Shown one piece after another: positions 52,636 through 63,767 of a stretch of DNA of 64,000 bases. Position numbers and translations under genes: made by a program. The stretch is from Musa acuminata AAA Group (Eukaryota > Streptophyta > Magnoliopsida > Zingiberales > Musaceae): assembly GCF_036884655.1 (NCBI RefSeq), contig NC_088331.1, forward strand, positions 15,455,001 to 15,519,000, read 5' to 3'. Position 1 is the first letter of the stretch; each line of letters opens with the position of its first letter. The notes below the pieces were generated by a model. It did no database searches. It was not told the DNA's origin and saw only the letters and a program-made list of their open reading frames with translations.

Positions 52636-53155
52636 ATCTCCCCCTTTTTGATGATGACAATCAATTGATAAAGGAGTTGTCCTTAACTCCCCCTATCTAT
52701 ATGCCATAGTTGAGATAAGTCAACCTTGAATTCAAGACCTAAGAATTCAAGTGACGTATTGATAAGTTAGATCAGTTAAACTTATCAATGCTCCCATCAT
52801 GATGCCTATCATGATGTATCTCTTCAAGAATTATGTCAAGGCATGACATACATCATCAAGTTTGTATGATAGTGTTTGTAACCATTCATCATGTAATCAT
52901 ATAAAGCTACGAAGGACTTTTTACATGATGCTCACATTTGAGATTTTCTAGTACGTTTGCATTTTCTTCACAATATCAAATCAAGATATGATGCAAACTA
53001 TAGTACATGTTCACATATCTCTTGGTGATGCAAGGATGGCATAACATTGTTTATAGCATCACTCAAGTATTTGCAACTATGACATAGATATGATTATGGC
53101 AGTTCAGCTATGACATAGTGTTTATCAATTCATATTTTTCTCCCCCTTTGTCATC
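52636..53155 (-). promoter_or_regulatory. Sirevirus polypurine tracts (reversed)
   Basis: Plus-strand ATCTCCCCCTTTTTG at 52636-52650 touches the 3' LTR and is the working tract. More lie near 52686 (AACTCCCCCTATCT) and 53139 (TCTCCCCCTTTGTC), as in the gag-only element. Confidence 0.85.
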
Positions 53156-53419
53156 AACAAAAAGCATGATAGCATTATCAAGCATATAAAGGAAGTCATG
53201 ACACATATATTTCTTTATTGTTTTTGCTTGACGGAGGAAAGTCATTTTCCAAAGAGTTTTCTTAAGAGTGTACGGGAACATCCCATTTTTAGTATACAAC
53301 CCGAAAAATGAACTTCTTACATGCATTTGGTTAAAAATATTTGTCACATAATTTGCATCATGTTATTTGATCAAGCGTTTGTCAAGGCATGTAATAGTAA
53401 TAACATCCGAAAAATAATT

Positions 53420-56416
53420 TTAACTAGTTAAAGTATTCGGACAATTCAACATTCCTAATTCTCTTCTTATGTAATCAAATTGTTCTTCACATAGGGGTTT
53501 TGTGAAGATATCAGCCAGTTGATGTTTGGTATCAATAAACTCTATGGTTACATCATGATTAGAGACATGATCTCGTATAAAGTGATGTCTAATATCAATG
53601 TGTTTTGTTCTTGAGTGTTGTATAGGATTTTTAGTTAAGCATATTGCACTCGTGTTATCACATTTAATGGGAATATCTTTAAGATTTACTTTGTAATCTT
53701 CTAAAGTGTTTTTCATCCATACAACTTGTGCACAGCATGCACTTGCTGCAATGTATTCAGCTTCGGTTGTTGATAGGGCAACCGAGTTTTGTTTCTTAGA
53801 TGACCAGGATACAAGGGCATGTCCTAAAAATTGACATGATCCTGATGTGCTTTTTCTGTCTAGTCTACAGCCAGCGAAGTCCGCATCAGCATAAGCTGTT
53901 AATTCAAAGTTTTCTGATTTTGGGTACCATAATCCTAGATTGGTAGTTCCATTAAGATATCTGAGTATTCTTTTGACTGCTTTGAGATGAGATATCTTAG
54001 GGTCTGATTGAAATCTAGCACAAAGTCCTACACTGAACATGATGTCTGGTCTGGTGGCAGTGAGGTAAAGTAAACTTCCTATCATACCCCTATAGGTTTT
54101 TTGATCGAAGCTTTCTCCATTCTCATCAATTTCTAACTTAGTGGAGGTGCTCATAGGAGTGTCAATGGCTTTTGAATTATTCATTTTGAACTTCTTTAGC
54201 AGACTCACAGCATATTTGGTTTGACTAATAAAGATGCCATTGCTTAGTTGTTTGATTTGTAGGCCTAAAAAGAATGTTAACTCTCCCATTAGACTCATTT
54301 CGAATTCATGACTCATAGTTTTCGCAAAGGATTCACAAAGAGATTCATTTGTAGAACCAAAGATAATATCATCAACATAAATCTGAATAATGAGAAAATC
54401 ATTTTCAAAATTTTTGATAAACAATGTGGTATCAACCTTGCCTTTTATGAAATTATTTTCAATTAGAAAAGAGCTAAGTCTCTCATACCAAGCCCTTGGG
54501 GCTTGTTTTAAACCATAGAGAGCTTTAGTTAATCTAAACACATGATTAGGGTAGCCATTATTTTCAAATCCCGGAGGTTGTTCAACATAAATTTCTTCGG
54601 AAATGAAACCATTTAGAAAAGCGCTTTTAACATCCATTTGAAATAACTTAAAATTATTGCAACTAGCGTAGGCAAGGAGCATCCTTATGGCTTCCAATCG
54701 AGCCACAGGTGCGAAGGTTTCTTCGTAATCGATACCTTCTTCTTGGTTGAAACCTTTGGCCACTAATCTAGCCTTGTTTCTAACCACGATACCATTTTCA
54801 TCTTGCTTGTTTCTAAAGACCCATTTAGTACCAATTACTAAATGGTCATTTGGCCTAGGAACAAGCGTCCACACCTCATTTCTCTCAAATTGATTTAATT
54901 CATCTTGCATTGCGATAATCCATGAATCATCTTTCATGGCTTCATCAACACATTTGGGTTCAATTTGGGAGAGAAAAGCGGCGTTGGCACAGAAGTTTTT
55001 AAAAGAAGATCGTGTTTGAACCCCCTTTGATGTGTCTCCTAGGATTAGCTCCTTAGGATGAGCATCTATATACTTCCAATCCTTGGGTAAGGATGTTTTG
55101 GAAGTGGATGCAACCAAGTTGCTGGTTGGAGACGGGGATTCGTTTAAATTCAAGGAATCAAAATTAACATCATCATCAAGATCATTTTTCTTAATTTCTG
55201 AAATCTCATTGAAAACAACATGGATGGATTCTTCAATAATTAAGGTTCTTTTATTGAAGATGCGAAAAGCTTTAGAAACCGAAGAATAACCAAGAAAGAT
55301 TCCTTCATCAGATTTAGCATCGAATTTTCCTAAGTTATCCTTTTCATTCAAGATAAAACACTTACACCCAAAGACTTTAAAATATGAGACATTGGGTTTT
55401 TTGTTATTCCATAACTCATAAGGAGTTTTGGTGAGTAAGGGTCTTACTAGGACTCTATTTAAAATATAGCATGCAGTGTTTACAGCTTCGGCCCAAAAAT
55501 ATTTGGGTAGACTATGTTCATTCAACATGGTTCTTGCCATTTCTTGTAAATTTCGATTTTTTCTTTCTACTACCCCATTTTGTTGAGGATTTCTTGGAGT
55601 AGAGAAGTTATGGTTGTATCCGTTGAGTTCACAGAATTCTTGGAAGTCATGGTTTTGAAATTCTCCACCGTGATCACTTCTAATTGACGAAATCATAGAT
55701 TCCTTCTCATTTTGAACAAGTTTACAAAACTTGGTAAAATGTCTAAAGCATTCATTTTTTTGTTTTAAGAAGTAGGTCCATGTATATCTGCTGTAGTCAT
55801 CAATAATGACAAAGGCGTATTTGCTACCTCCTAGACTCGATGTAGAGATTGGTCCGAACAAGTCCATATGGATCAATTGTAGGGGCCTAGAGGTGCTTAT
55901 TTGATTCTTAGCTTTGAAGCTACCCCTAATTTGCTTACCTAATTGGCAAGCATCACATACATTATCTTTGATGAACTTGATATGAGGAATTCCTCTTACA
56001 AGTTCTCTAGATGATACTTGATTGATTAGTTTCATGCTAGCATGACCTAATCTTCTATGCCATAGCCAAGCATCCTCATTCATAACGGCAAAGCACATTT
56101 CATCACATAAGTCATTGATGTCAATAGTGTATACGTTGTTTTGTTTTAATGCAATCATAGATATATTTTTGTGTGGTTTTTCAATGATGCAGGCATTAGA
56201 TTCAAATCTTATAATATATCCTTTATCACATAATTGACTAATGCTCAAGAGGTTATGTTTTAAACCATCAACTAGTAAAACATCTTCAATAGAGAGGTTG
56301 GATTTGTTACCTATGGTTCCTTTGCCAATGATTTTACCCTTGTTGTTGTCTCCGAAGGTGACATATCCTTCGTCTATGCTAGAGAGCTTAGAGAATTGAG
56401 ATGGATCTCCGGTCAT
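53420..56416 (-). CDS. Sirevirus pol: integrase, reverse transcriptase, RNase H
   Basis: 998 codons, stop at 53420-53422. The Met used here lies just after the protease active site (WYLDSGCSRH, read upstream in the same frame to 56482), so true translation would be as gag-pol. Residues 110-165: pre-integrase zinc part (H120, H125, C154, C157). Integrase core with D185, D248 and E284, the D-D-35-E spacing. RT about 505-750 with LVAKGFNQEEGIDYEETFAPV, LYGLKQAPRAWYE and active site YVDD at about 680-683. RNase H from about 838 (YADADFAG, TTEAEYIA) to LADIFTKPL near the end. These copy the element RNA and insert it into the genome. All catalytic motifs look intact in this copy. Confidence 0.95.
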   Translation of the reverse strand: MTGDPSQFSKLSSIDEGYVTFGDNNKGKIIGKGTIGNKSNLSIEDVLLVDGLKHNLLSISQLCDKGYIIRFESNACIIEKPHKNISMIALKQNNVYTIDINDLCDEMCFAVMNEDAWLWHRRLGHASMKLINQVSSRELVRGIPHIKFIKDNVCDACQLGKQIRGSFKAKNQISTSRPLQLIHMDLFGPISTSSLGGSKYAFVIIDDYSRYTWTYFLKQKNECFRHFTKFCKLVQNEKESMISSIRSDHGGEFQNHDFQEFCELNGYNHNFSTPRNPQQNGVVERKNRNLQEMARTMLNEHSLPKYFWAEAVNTACYILNRVLVRPLLTKTPYELWNNKKPNVSYFKVFGCKCFILNEKDNLGKFDAKSDEGIFLGYSSVSKAFRIFNKRTLIIEESIHVVFNEISEIKKNDLDDDVNFDSLNLNESPSPTSNLVASTSKTSLPKDWKYIDAHPKELILGDTSKGVQTRSSFKNFCANAAFLSQIEPKCVDEAMKDDSWIIAMQDELNQFERNEVWTLVPRPNDHLVIGTKWVFRNKQDENGIVVRNKARLVAKGFNQEEGIDYEETFAPVARLEAIRMLLAYASCNNFKLFQMDVKSAFLNGFISEEIYVEQPPGFENNGYPNHVFRLTKALYGLKQAPRAWYERLSSFLIENNFIKGKVDTTLFIKNFENDFLIIQIYVDDIIFGSTNESLCESFAKTMSHEFEMSLMGELTFFLGLQIKQLSNGIFISQTKYAVSLLKKFKMNNSKAIDTPMSTSTKLEIDENGESFDQKTYRGMIGSLLYLTATRPDIMFSVGLCARFQSDPKISHLKAVKRILRYLNGTTNLGLWYPKSENFELTAYADADFAGCRLDRKSTSGSCQFLGHALVSWSSKKQNSVALSTTEAEYIAASACCAQVVWMKNTLEDYKVNLKDIPIKCDNTSAICLTKNPIQHSRTKHIDIRHHFIRDHVSNHDVTIEFIDTKHQLADIFTKPLCEEQFDYIRRELGMLNCPNTLTS

Positions 56417-56479
56417 ATGCCTTGAGCATCCACTATCAAGGTACCATTTCTTGCTCCTAGCTTGCGATTGTTTAGTTTT

Positions 56480-58057
56480 CTACAAGAAAGGATGATGTTT
56501 AGGTACCCATTTGTTTTTGGGTGCCTCATAAATAGATCTACATTTTCTATCATGTTGCATAGAGTTTATCATGGTTCCTTTAGGAACCCAAATTAATTTG
56601 TTTGGACTTATTTTCTTGAATGGACAACAATGTGTCTTGTGTCCAGATTTGCAACAAAAGTTGCACTTGGTTTGAACATGTAAGATGGGGCCTTTTACAA
56701 AGGTAGTTGGATTTTGGTGAGGACTCCTCACAAATCCAATCCCACTTCTTTTGGGAGCATGACCCTTGTTTGTAAGGATCATGTTTAATGACTTGCTACC
56801 AATCTCGAATTTCTTCAAGGTGTCCTTAAGTAGCAAGTTTTCTTTTTGTATAGTTTCTAAATCATGACATTTGATACATGAATTTAAACTATCATGATGT
56901 TCGACTTTTAACTTATCAAACTCACAAGTAAGATTATCATGTACCTTTTTTAGCAACTTGTATTTTCTATTTATAACTTTGCATTCATCAAATAAATCAT
57001 GGAAGGCATTTAGTAATTCATCGAAAGATAAATCAGCATTTAATAAATCCGTTACCTCCTCTTCGATGGCCATAAAGGTGTAATGAGCAACTTGCTCGGT
57101 GTTGGACTCCTCTTCCTCAGATGCGCTCGAATCATCCCATGTTGCTTGGAGCGCCTTCTTCTTTGTTGTTCTTTTCTTGACTTGGGGACAATCACTTTTG
57201 TAGTGTCCCGGCTTTTTACACTCGTAGCAGATCACTTGGTCCTTCTTTGATTCAAGTTTATTTTTCACATCGTTTTTAAACTTGTTTCTTTTGAAGAATT
57301 TCTTAAACTTTCTTGTCAAAAGTGCCAAGTCATCGTCACAATCCTCATCACTTGAGTTTTCTCTCAAGTGGCATTCAGAAGTTTTAAGTGCCATATCCTT
57401 CCTGTTCTTTGGAAGGATGTCTTCTTGCTCTTCATGAGCTTTGCAGGTCATTTCGTAGGTCATTAATGACCCGATTAGTTCTTCAAGAGGGAAATTTTGC
57501 AGATCTTTTGCCTCTTGAATGGCGGTGACTTTAGGATCCCAACTCTTAGGAAGGGATCTTAGTATCTTATTAACAAGCTCAAAATCCGAAAAGCTCTTTC
57601 CGAGTCCTTTTAGACCGTTGACGACATCCGTGAAACGGGTAAACATGTCGCCAATGGTTTCACTCGGTTTCATTCGGAAAAGTTAAAAAGAATGCAGCAA
57701 CAGATTGATTTTTGACTCTTTCACTCTACTTGTGCCCTCGTGGGTCACTTCAAGTGTGTGCCAAATATCAAAAGCAGTTTCGCAAGTTGAAACACGATTA
57801 AACTCGTTTTTATCAAGAGCGCAAAATAAGGCATTCATAGCCTTTGCATTAAGAGCGAAAGCCTTCTTCTCCAAATCGTTCCAATCGATCATTGGAAGAG
57901 AAGATTTTGAAAATCCATTTTCAACAAGGTTCCACAGTTCAAAATCCATAGAAATAAGAAAGATCCTCATTCGGGTCTTCCAGTAAGTGTAGTCCGTTCC
58001 ACTGAACATGGGTGGACGTGTAATCGAATGCCCCTCTTGGTTTCCGGCGTATGCCAT
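56480..58057 (-). pseudogene. Sirevirus gag (and start of protease), one internal nonsense codon
   Basis: ATG at 58055-58057. The frame reads 124 codons to TAA 57683-57685, then on in the same frame from 57682 for about 400 codons to TAG 56480-56482. The TAA sits where the related gag genes have Glu. N-terminal half is the copia gag domain (TDYTYWKTRMRIFLI, NALFCALDKNEFNRV). Two zinc knuckles follow: CYECKKPGHYKSDC near 57220 and CNFCCKSGHKTHCC near 56650. Between them is a probable coiled coil. After the TAG the frame continues through the protease site into pol. The TAG could be a mutation or a readthrough point; its context (TAG AAA) is not the known CAR-YYA readthrough type. Confidence 0.88.
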
Positions 58058-58093
58058 CTCTCTTGGGTTTTAATCCTTTAGAGAGTTAACCTT

Positions 58094-58105
58094 GCTCTGA
58101 TACCA
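58094..58105 (-). promoter_or_regulatory. Sirevirus primer-binding site (tRNA-iMet)
   Basis: GCTCTGATACCA on the plus strand, two bases from the 5' LTR. Confidence 0.95.
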
Positions 58106-58107
58106 AT

Positions 58108-60418
58108 TGTTAGGATCAAGAGCACAAAGAGGGGGGGGGTGAATTAGTGCAGCGGAAATCTTATAATAATTTATAAACCAAAAGCTGCGTTCGTTCAAAA
58201 ACTATTATGATGCAAAAGCAAATTCTCAGTTTGTATCTAAGTGCAGTTTGCGTCTAAGCGCAGATTGCGTCTAAGCGCAGTTTTGCGTCTAAGCGCAGAT
58301 TGCGTCTAAGCGCAGTTTTGCGTCTAAGCGCAGTTTTGCGTCTAAACTCAGATTTACGTCTAAACGCAGATTTACGTCTAAACGCAGATTTACGTCTAAA
58401 CGCAGTTTTACGTCTAAACGCAGATTTACGTCTAAACGCAGTTTTACGTCTAAACGCAGTTTTACGTCTAAACGCAGATTTACGTCTAAACGCAGTTTTA
58501 CGTCTAGACGCAGATTTACGTCTAAACTTTGAAACTTGTTTGTATAATCACAGGAGGCAGTATGCAGTTGAAAACAAGACGTAAACGTGAACTGAAATCT
58601 GATGATTGAGCGAGGAAAGCCGATTTACGTCTGAATGCAGTTTTACGTCTAAATGTTGAAACTCGTTCGTAAAATCGTAGAGGACAGATTGCAGTTATTA
58701 ATAGGATTAAAATGTAAGCGTAAACTGCAAAGAAGCTCATTCGTAAAAGCACGGAAAACAGTTCTGCAGAATCAAACGTAAACGTAAACTGTAATGTATG
58801 AAAATACGAATTTACGTCTGAATGCAGATTGGAAGAACAGCACTTAGAACTTGTTCGTGAAAGCGCAGAGAGCAGTAGTGATGAGGGAGGTTTGCAGTAA
58901 TGATAAAGTGCTCGAAAATAAACGCAAACCAGAGATTTAGAGTGGTTCGGTCAGCCTTGACCTACTCCACTTTTGGCTTCCTCCACCGATGAGGTTGCCG
59001 ACGTCAACTAGGTGCCTTCCTTCAATGGGCGAAGGCCAAACTTCCCTCTTACAATTTCTCTCCTTTTGGCAGGCTTAGGAGACAACCTTTACAGACCTTT
59101 CTCTCCTCACTTTACAATTGAAAACTTGAAGAACAGAAGGAGGAGACTTAAAGGTTTTACAACACTTTTGAGCTCTTTAGAATCACAGAAAAGATCATGA
59201 TTTCGGTATAGGTCTGTATCTTTTCAGTGCTGAATGGGTGGGGTATTTATAGGCCTCAACCCAATTCAAAATTCGAGCTCAAAACGATCAAATCGATCAA
59301 ATCCCAGAATTCTGGGATCAGGCGGTTGCACCTCTCGACTGGAGAGGTGGCACCGCCTGGCAGAGCTCGAAGACTGAGCTCTGCCGATTGCTTCTTTCTG
59401 CCAGAGCTCGAAGACTGAGCTCGATGGTTGCATCACCTGGCAGAGCTCGAAGACTGAGCTTGGTGATTGCATCACCTGGCAGAGCTCGAAACTGAGCTCG
59501 GTGGTTGCATCACCTGGCAGAGCTCCAAGCTGAGCTCAGGCTGATCCACCTCTCTGCCAAAGCTCGAAGACTGAGCTTGGTGAATGCATCACCTGGCAGA
59601 GCTCGAGACTGAGCTCAGGCTGATGCACCAATCTGCCAGAGCTCGAAGACTGAGCTTGGTGGTTGCATCGCCTGGCAGAGCTCGGAACTTGAGCTCTGGC
59701 GGTGCAACCTCTTGGCTGGGGCGGTTGCACCTCCCAGCCTCGCAGCCCAGGCGGTTGCACCTCCTGGCTGGGGCGGTTGCACCTCTCAACCCCACAGCCC
59801 AGGCGGTTGCACCTCCTGGCTGGGGCGGTTGCACCTCTCAACCCCACAGCCCAGGCGGTTGCACCTCCTGGCTGGGGCGGTTGCACCTCCTGGTGCAATC
59901 AGGGTCCGAATGGTTCACTCCATTCGACCCACTTTGAATCTTTTCAGGGGCCCAATTGCCCCAAGATTAAGCTAATGGGATCACCTCCCATTTTCATGCT
60001 TAATCATCATGCTAACTACGATTAACTCTAAGACAACTTCTGCAGCTTTGCTCCGATGCGTCAATCGCTTCTTCCGGCGAGTTTCCTGCCAACTTCCGTC
60101 GATCAACCGATAACCCTCGGTGATCCTTCTGCGGACATCCGGCATACTCCTGGACTTTGCGACGATCCACTTGGCGAGTTCCGACGAGCTTCGCTTGGCA
60201 AGCTTCTGGACTTCTCGGATCTGTTCTCTCTGAACCTCCGACGACCGTCCGAACTTCCGTCGAACTCTCGAACTCCCAACGTGATCATGATCTTGACTCC
60301 GGCGCAACTCCTGCTGCTTGTCTTACTCTCATCGTAGTTAATCCTGCACACTTATCTCAACACATAGATTAGATAACAAATGACAATTGACTTCATCATC
60401 AAAATCCGAGATTCAACA
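58108..60418 (-). mobile_element. Sirevirus 5' LTR
   Basis: Near-identical to 50324-52635. TATA box (reversed) at 59244-59251. 18-bp repeats at 58246-58530. Confidence 0.96.
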
Positions 60419-60423
60419 GATGG
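60419..60423 (+). repeat. target-site duplication GATGG, right
   Basis: Identical to 50319-50323. Confidence 0.95.
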
Positions 60424-61015
60424 TACTACTATTATAAATGTTAATAAAACATAAGCAATGCTTGTCGGGTGACTCAGGTGGTACTACTGCCTAAGCCTAG
60501 TGGTACCACTACTCTAGAAATTTTTAGACCACATATTTGGCCTTCTAATAAGTCTAATAATAGTTCAACTTCAAGCCCAATAACCATTACAAACTTGGGC
60601 TCTAGTTCAACTTGATACCGAATCAAATTATTCCAAAATGATCTCAACTAAGATCTTGGCTCATAACCACTCGTTTGGCACATTTTTAAAGTATTCATCA
60701 TGTTGTCCACTTTTCCGGTATGTCATCTAATCTTAGTGCATCTCATCCAAACCTTCAACATATCGTCTTATCCTTTGATATATCATCCAATCCTCTAGCA
60801 TGTCAACTTTATCATGACATCCTATCTTCTAACATTATATTTGTTCCTTCTGATATAATGTTTAAACCTCTAGCATAAAGTATATTATCTGGTACATCTA
60901 CTAATCTTTTGGCTCGACATCTACATCTACTAATCTTTTGGCTCGACATCTAAGTTTTGACGTAATGATATTTCGATACAACTTCCAATTCTCTAACTCA
61001 ATTTGGCCTTTCGAT
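60424..61015 (-). mobile_element. relic Sirevirus LTR, right part
   Basis: Continues the relic at 49830-50323 and matches 26320-26900: GTGGTACTACTGCC and AGTGGTACCACT palindromes, AACTTGGGCTCTAGTT, and the series of (T/C)CGACATCT-like and CTTTGATATATCATCC-like pieces. A short tandem duplication of about 29 bp lies at 60895-60953. Similarity fades near 61015. Confidence 0.7.
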
Positions 61016-61766
61016 GGTGCATGTGTCCCTCTAAGTGAAGTAGTTTCCCTTATTCATCATGCCAAAATGATATTTCGATACCACCATCTTCACTGGCATG
61101 CATGTGGTTTTGGCCATTCCATGGGATCTGCCCAAATTTGATTCCTCACATTTCACAATGATAACTTTGACACCCTCCTTACATAATATCTTTAAGGGCC
61201 TTGCTCAGAGTAATTAGAGGGTCCCCTATGAATAGTAGGCTAGACACATTGTTGGCCTTCGACCTAGATTACATCTGGAGGTTATGTATAATTCTAATTA
61301 AGTTTAAATTAATTATTGCTTGGCTAGTGACTAACCTTATGAGTAGCATCACTACTTTTATCCCTCGGATCGGGAACCATCCTGAAGAAGAGAAGAGGGC
61401 TCTTCTTGCAAACAAATATTGATCGGATCCTCTAGCGCCACCACCACCACCACCACCAACTCAATGTTGACGGGTTGATGAAGCAACCTCACTAGCTCAA
61501 GCTGACGATCAGGCTCCTCCCGTCATATTGGGGAGAATCCTTTGAGCCGATCAAGTCCTCCTCTAACTCTAGTGGAATACGTAGGATGCGCATCAAATGG
61601 AACAACAACAATAATGGCTAAGTTATTGGTTCTCACTATTTCTCATATGGGACTAAATATGTTTATTATTATCTTATTTTGATAATGCCAGCAAAATACT
61701 GCTAAAATAATTGTGCTTTTGAAGAATGTCAAACTTTCTTCTGTACGAATGATGTGTTAAAAATGA
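61016..61766. other. unassigned; (CAC)n stretch near 61437-61460
   Basis: No gene. A short CCACCACCA run at about 61437 sits in text that might be an old gag start, but nothing firm can be named. Confidence 0.35.
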
Positions 61767-61879
61767 CTAATTACTCAGCTTAAAATTCACTCTGAAAGAA
61801 ACTGCAGGCCCGTTTCCAATCTTATATTCAGCCAGTTCTATGGTGACGCTGCCTTCTGTGCTCATAGGAGATTCCGCCA
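61767..61879 (-). CDS. possible last exon of an unknown host gene
   Basis: On the minus strand an AG acceptor (CCTTGCAG) is followed by a 113-base open stretch ending in TAG at 61767-61769. It reads ESPMSTEGSVTIELAEYK and then a Val/Phe-rich end. Codon use looks protein-like and it belongs to no element seen here. No upstream exon or protein family was recognised, so this is a weak call and may be chance. Confidence 0.2.
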
Positions 61880-62445
61880 CTGCAAGGTAATGCCACCTTC
61901 AGAACAAGAAAAAGGAAGTAATCTTTCTTCTTCTCTCTTCAATTCGGTTTCCCTTTTTTTACTGTTTTACTTTAGTGATATAAATATATAAGACAGATTC
62001 GATGCATTAAATCCGAATTTGCCATTTCCAATCCATGCGGGGAGTTATATATACTGTTATACTTCATCGGTCAAGTGTTGGTGGGTGCAACAAATGGCTC
62101 GAGGGAAGTGGATGGTTGGCTTCCCTCTCCTCATCTCATGCTTGTACTTTTCATGCATTGCATTGTGATAATAATTTTATGGATTTGTATCCTAATAGTG
62201 AAGACGTACTCTCTATAATCGATGAAAATAGGTTCAAAGTTAAAGAGTGTTGGGTTGGAGTTTTGTTTTGAAAAAAATATTTTAGTTTCTCCCTGTCTAA
62301 TCTCGTTATTGTTAGTTATCATATGCTCTACTATCTAATTTTCTGACCATCCTACTATATATATATATTTATTTATTTATTTATTTTTTTGCAAAAGAAA
62401 ATTCATTAAGATCTTATTACTCTATCAAAAGACCTGAAGAAGTCG
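61880..62445. other. no gene recognised; (TTTA)n at 62367-62389
   Basis: The frame 62035-62271 shows no domain. The TTTA/poly-T stretch just left of the LINE remnant may be the remains of its A-rich tail seen from the other strand. Confidence 0.35.
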
Positions 62446-63057
62446 TCATTTTAAAGAGTTACAGAGGTCCTCGGAGAAGGAATCTTCCCAAACAGTTGTA
62501 AGTTTATCCATCCTGAATTTTTTGGCAACCCAATTGGCTGCCTGATTACATTCACCAATTACAATATTATAAAACAACCAAGCTGTAACAATAAGTGCTT
62601 GATATCTGAAATAAGATGCTTCACAGCCAATGAGGTTGCTTATCTGAATTGAGGAAGTCAACTAGGATTGAAGAGTCTGTTTCAATTTGCAGCTTTGTGA
62701 TGCCTTCCTTTGTTGAGAGCATACAGCAAACCAGCCTCCACTGTCATTGCTTCACACTAAAAAGGTATCTTATTTGGTAAATATTTCAGTCCAACAACAT
62801 TGTTGCTTCCCGTAGAATCCTGTAGCACGAACCCAGCTAGCTCTCCCTTGCAAAGAAGAAGAACCATCCATGTTCAGCTTATACCAACCCACAGTTGGTT
62901 TCTGTCATTTTAGCTTAATGGTATTACAAGGTATCAAGGATTCAATCTTTCTGATAATTGAATCATGCATCCAAGTGACTCTCAAGGTATGAATTGGTGT
63001 AGAGGTAAGAACAGATTTAATTAAGACAAGTCTACTCGCCTGGGAAAGATAGTGAGA
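62446..63057 (-). pseudogene. L1-type LINE remnant: RT end joined to RNase H
   Basis: Minus strand, reading from 63057: LSQASRLVLIKSVLTSTPIH, the motif at the end of plant L1 reverse transcriptase. After only about 35 residues and a stop comes GWYKLNMDGSSSLQGRAGF (near 62890), the start of the plant LINE-type RNase H (RVT_3), then EAMTVEAGLLYAL, and at 62446-62661 the last part with ECNQAANWVAKK. Several stops and at least one frameshift. In complete L1 elements the two domains are several hundred residues apart, so an internal deletion is likely. Confidence 0.75.
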
Positions 63058-63083
63058 ATTAATCTTTTTTAATAATATCATCA

Positions 63084-63734
63084 TGTTAAAGCGGAATAAT
63101 TCTTTTCCCTCTTTATCTATTCTTCAACATAATATCAACTTAATATCAAAAGCATATATGAACCAGAAACATAAACCGTATAACAGTGAATCAATCATAA
63201 AATGAGACACTGAATTTTAATGTGGAAAACCTAATTCGGGAAAAATCACGGGACCATAGTCCACCTCAAACTTTCACTATCAATACTAATGATAAGATGT
63301 TTACAATAAGTCTTCTCTAAAATAACAAGAGGATCATAATAACATCAAGACTACAGATCTTGACTATATCATCATCACATGAATGGATCTCATAAAAAAA
63401 AAAGTTTAGGTCTCACAAAGTGGGTATAGCAGAAAAATACCTCAGAGAGAATAAACTTCAAATCAGCACCGTTAGGATTGTAGAGCTTACTGCAAGAATT
63501 CTCCACATATAATTTGGGCTAAAATTAATAATGTTTGACTACCGATCGTCAAAAAACTCAAAATCCTATTTCTCTCTCTATCTATCGCCACCGTTCGCTG
63601 AACGCACCAAAACCCTTCACTATTTCTCACTACATGCACTGTGCACGTCTCTTCCCCTTTTTCTTTTCATCATTGATTTGGGCTTAAAAAGTTCAATTGT
63701 CTGGTCCAAGCCCACGTATGGGTTGGACCCAACA
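63084..63734 (-). mobile_element. Tork-like copia 3' LTR (651 bp)
   Basis: Plus strand TGTTAAAGCGGAATAATTC...GGACCCAACA. On the element strand it begins TGTTGGGTCC and ends CCGCTTTAACA, like the copia LTR at 23752-24355 (TGTTGGGTTG start, CCGCTTTA near the end). Element body runs right, out of the window. Confidence 0.8.
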
Positions 63735-63750
63735 ATTCTCCCATTCTAGC
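63735..63750 (-). promoter_or_regulatory. Tork-like polypurine tract
   Basis: Plus-strand ATTCTCCCATTCTAGC reads GCTAGAATGGGAGAAT next to the LTR start. Confidence 0.75.
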
Positions 63751-63767
63751 TCATATGATGGGTTGTA

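Larger units (their letters stand above)
50324..60418 (-). mobile_element. Sirevirus (Ty1/copia) with full-length pol, complete, minus strand
   Basis: LTRs 50324-52635 and 58108-60418 (2312 and 2311 bp) differ at roughly nine bases and one indel; TSD GATGG. Minus-strand order: 5' LTR, tRNA-iMet primer site, gag with two zinc knuckles, protease, integrase, RT, RNase H, short 3' interior with polypurine tracts, 3' LTR. The DSGCSRHMTG protease, two knuckles, long LTRs and repeated tracts point to the Sirevirus lineage. Pol is open over 998 codons, but gag has one nonsense codon and another stop separates gag from pol. No env-like gene is present in the 785 bases after pol. Confidence 0.95.

Noticed and set aside
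53108..53347. Possible env-like gene between pol and 3' LTR of the Sirevirus
   Set aside because: Only 79 codons, no membrane segment pattern or domain; the region holds polypurine tracts instead.
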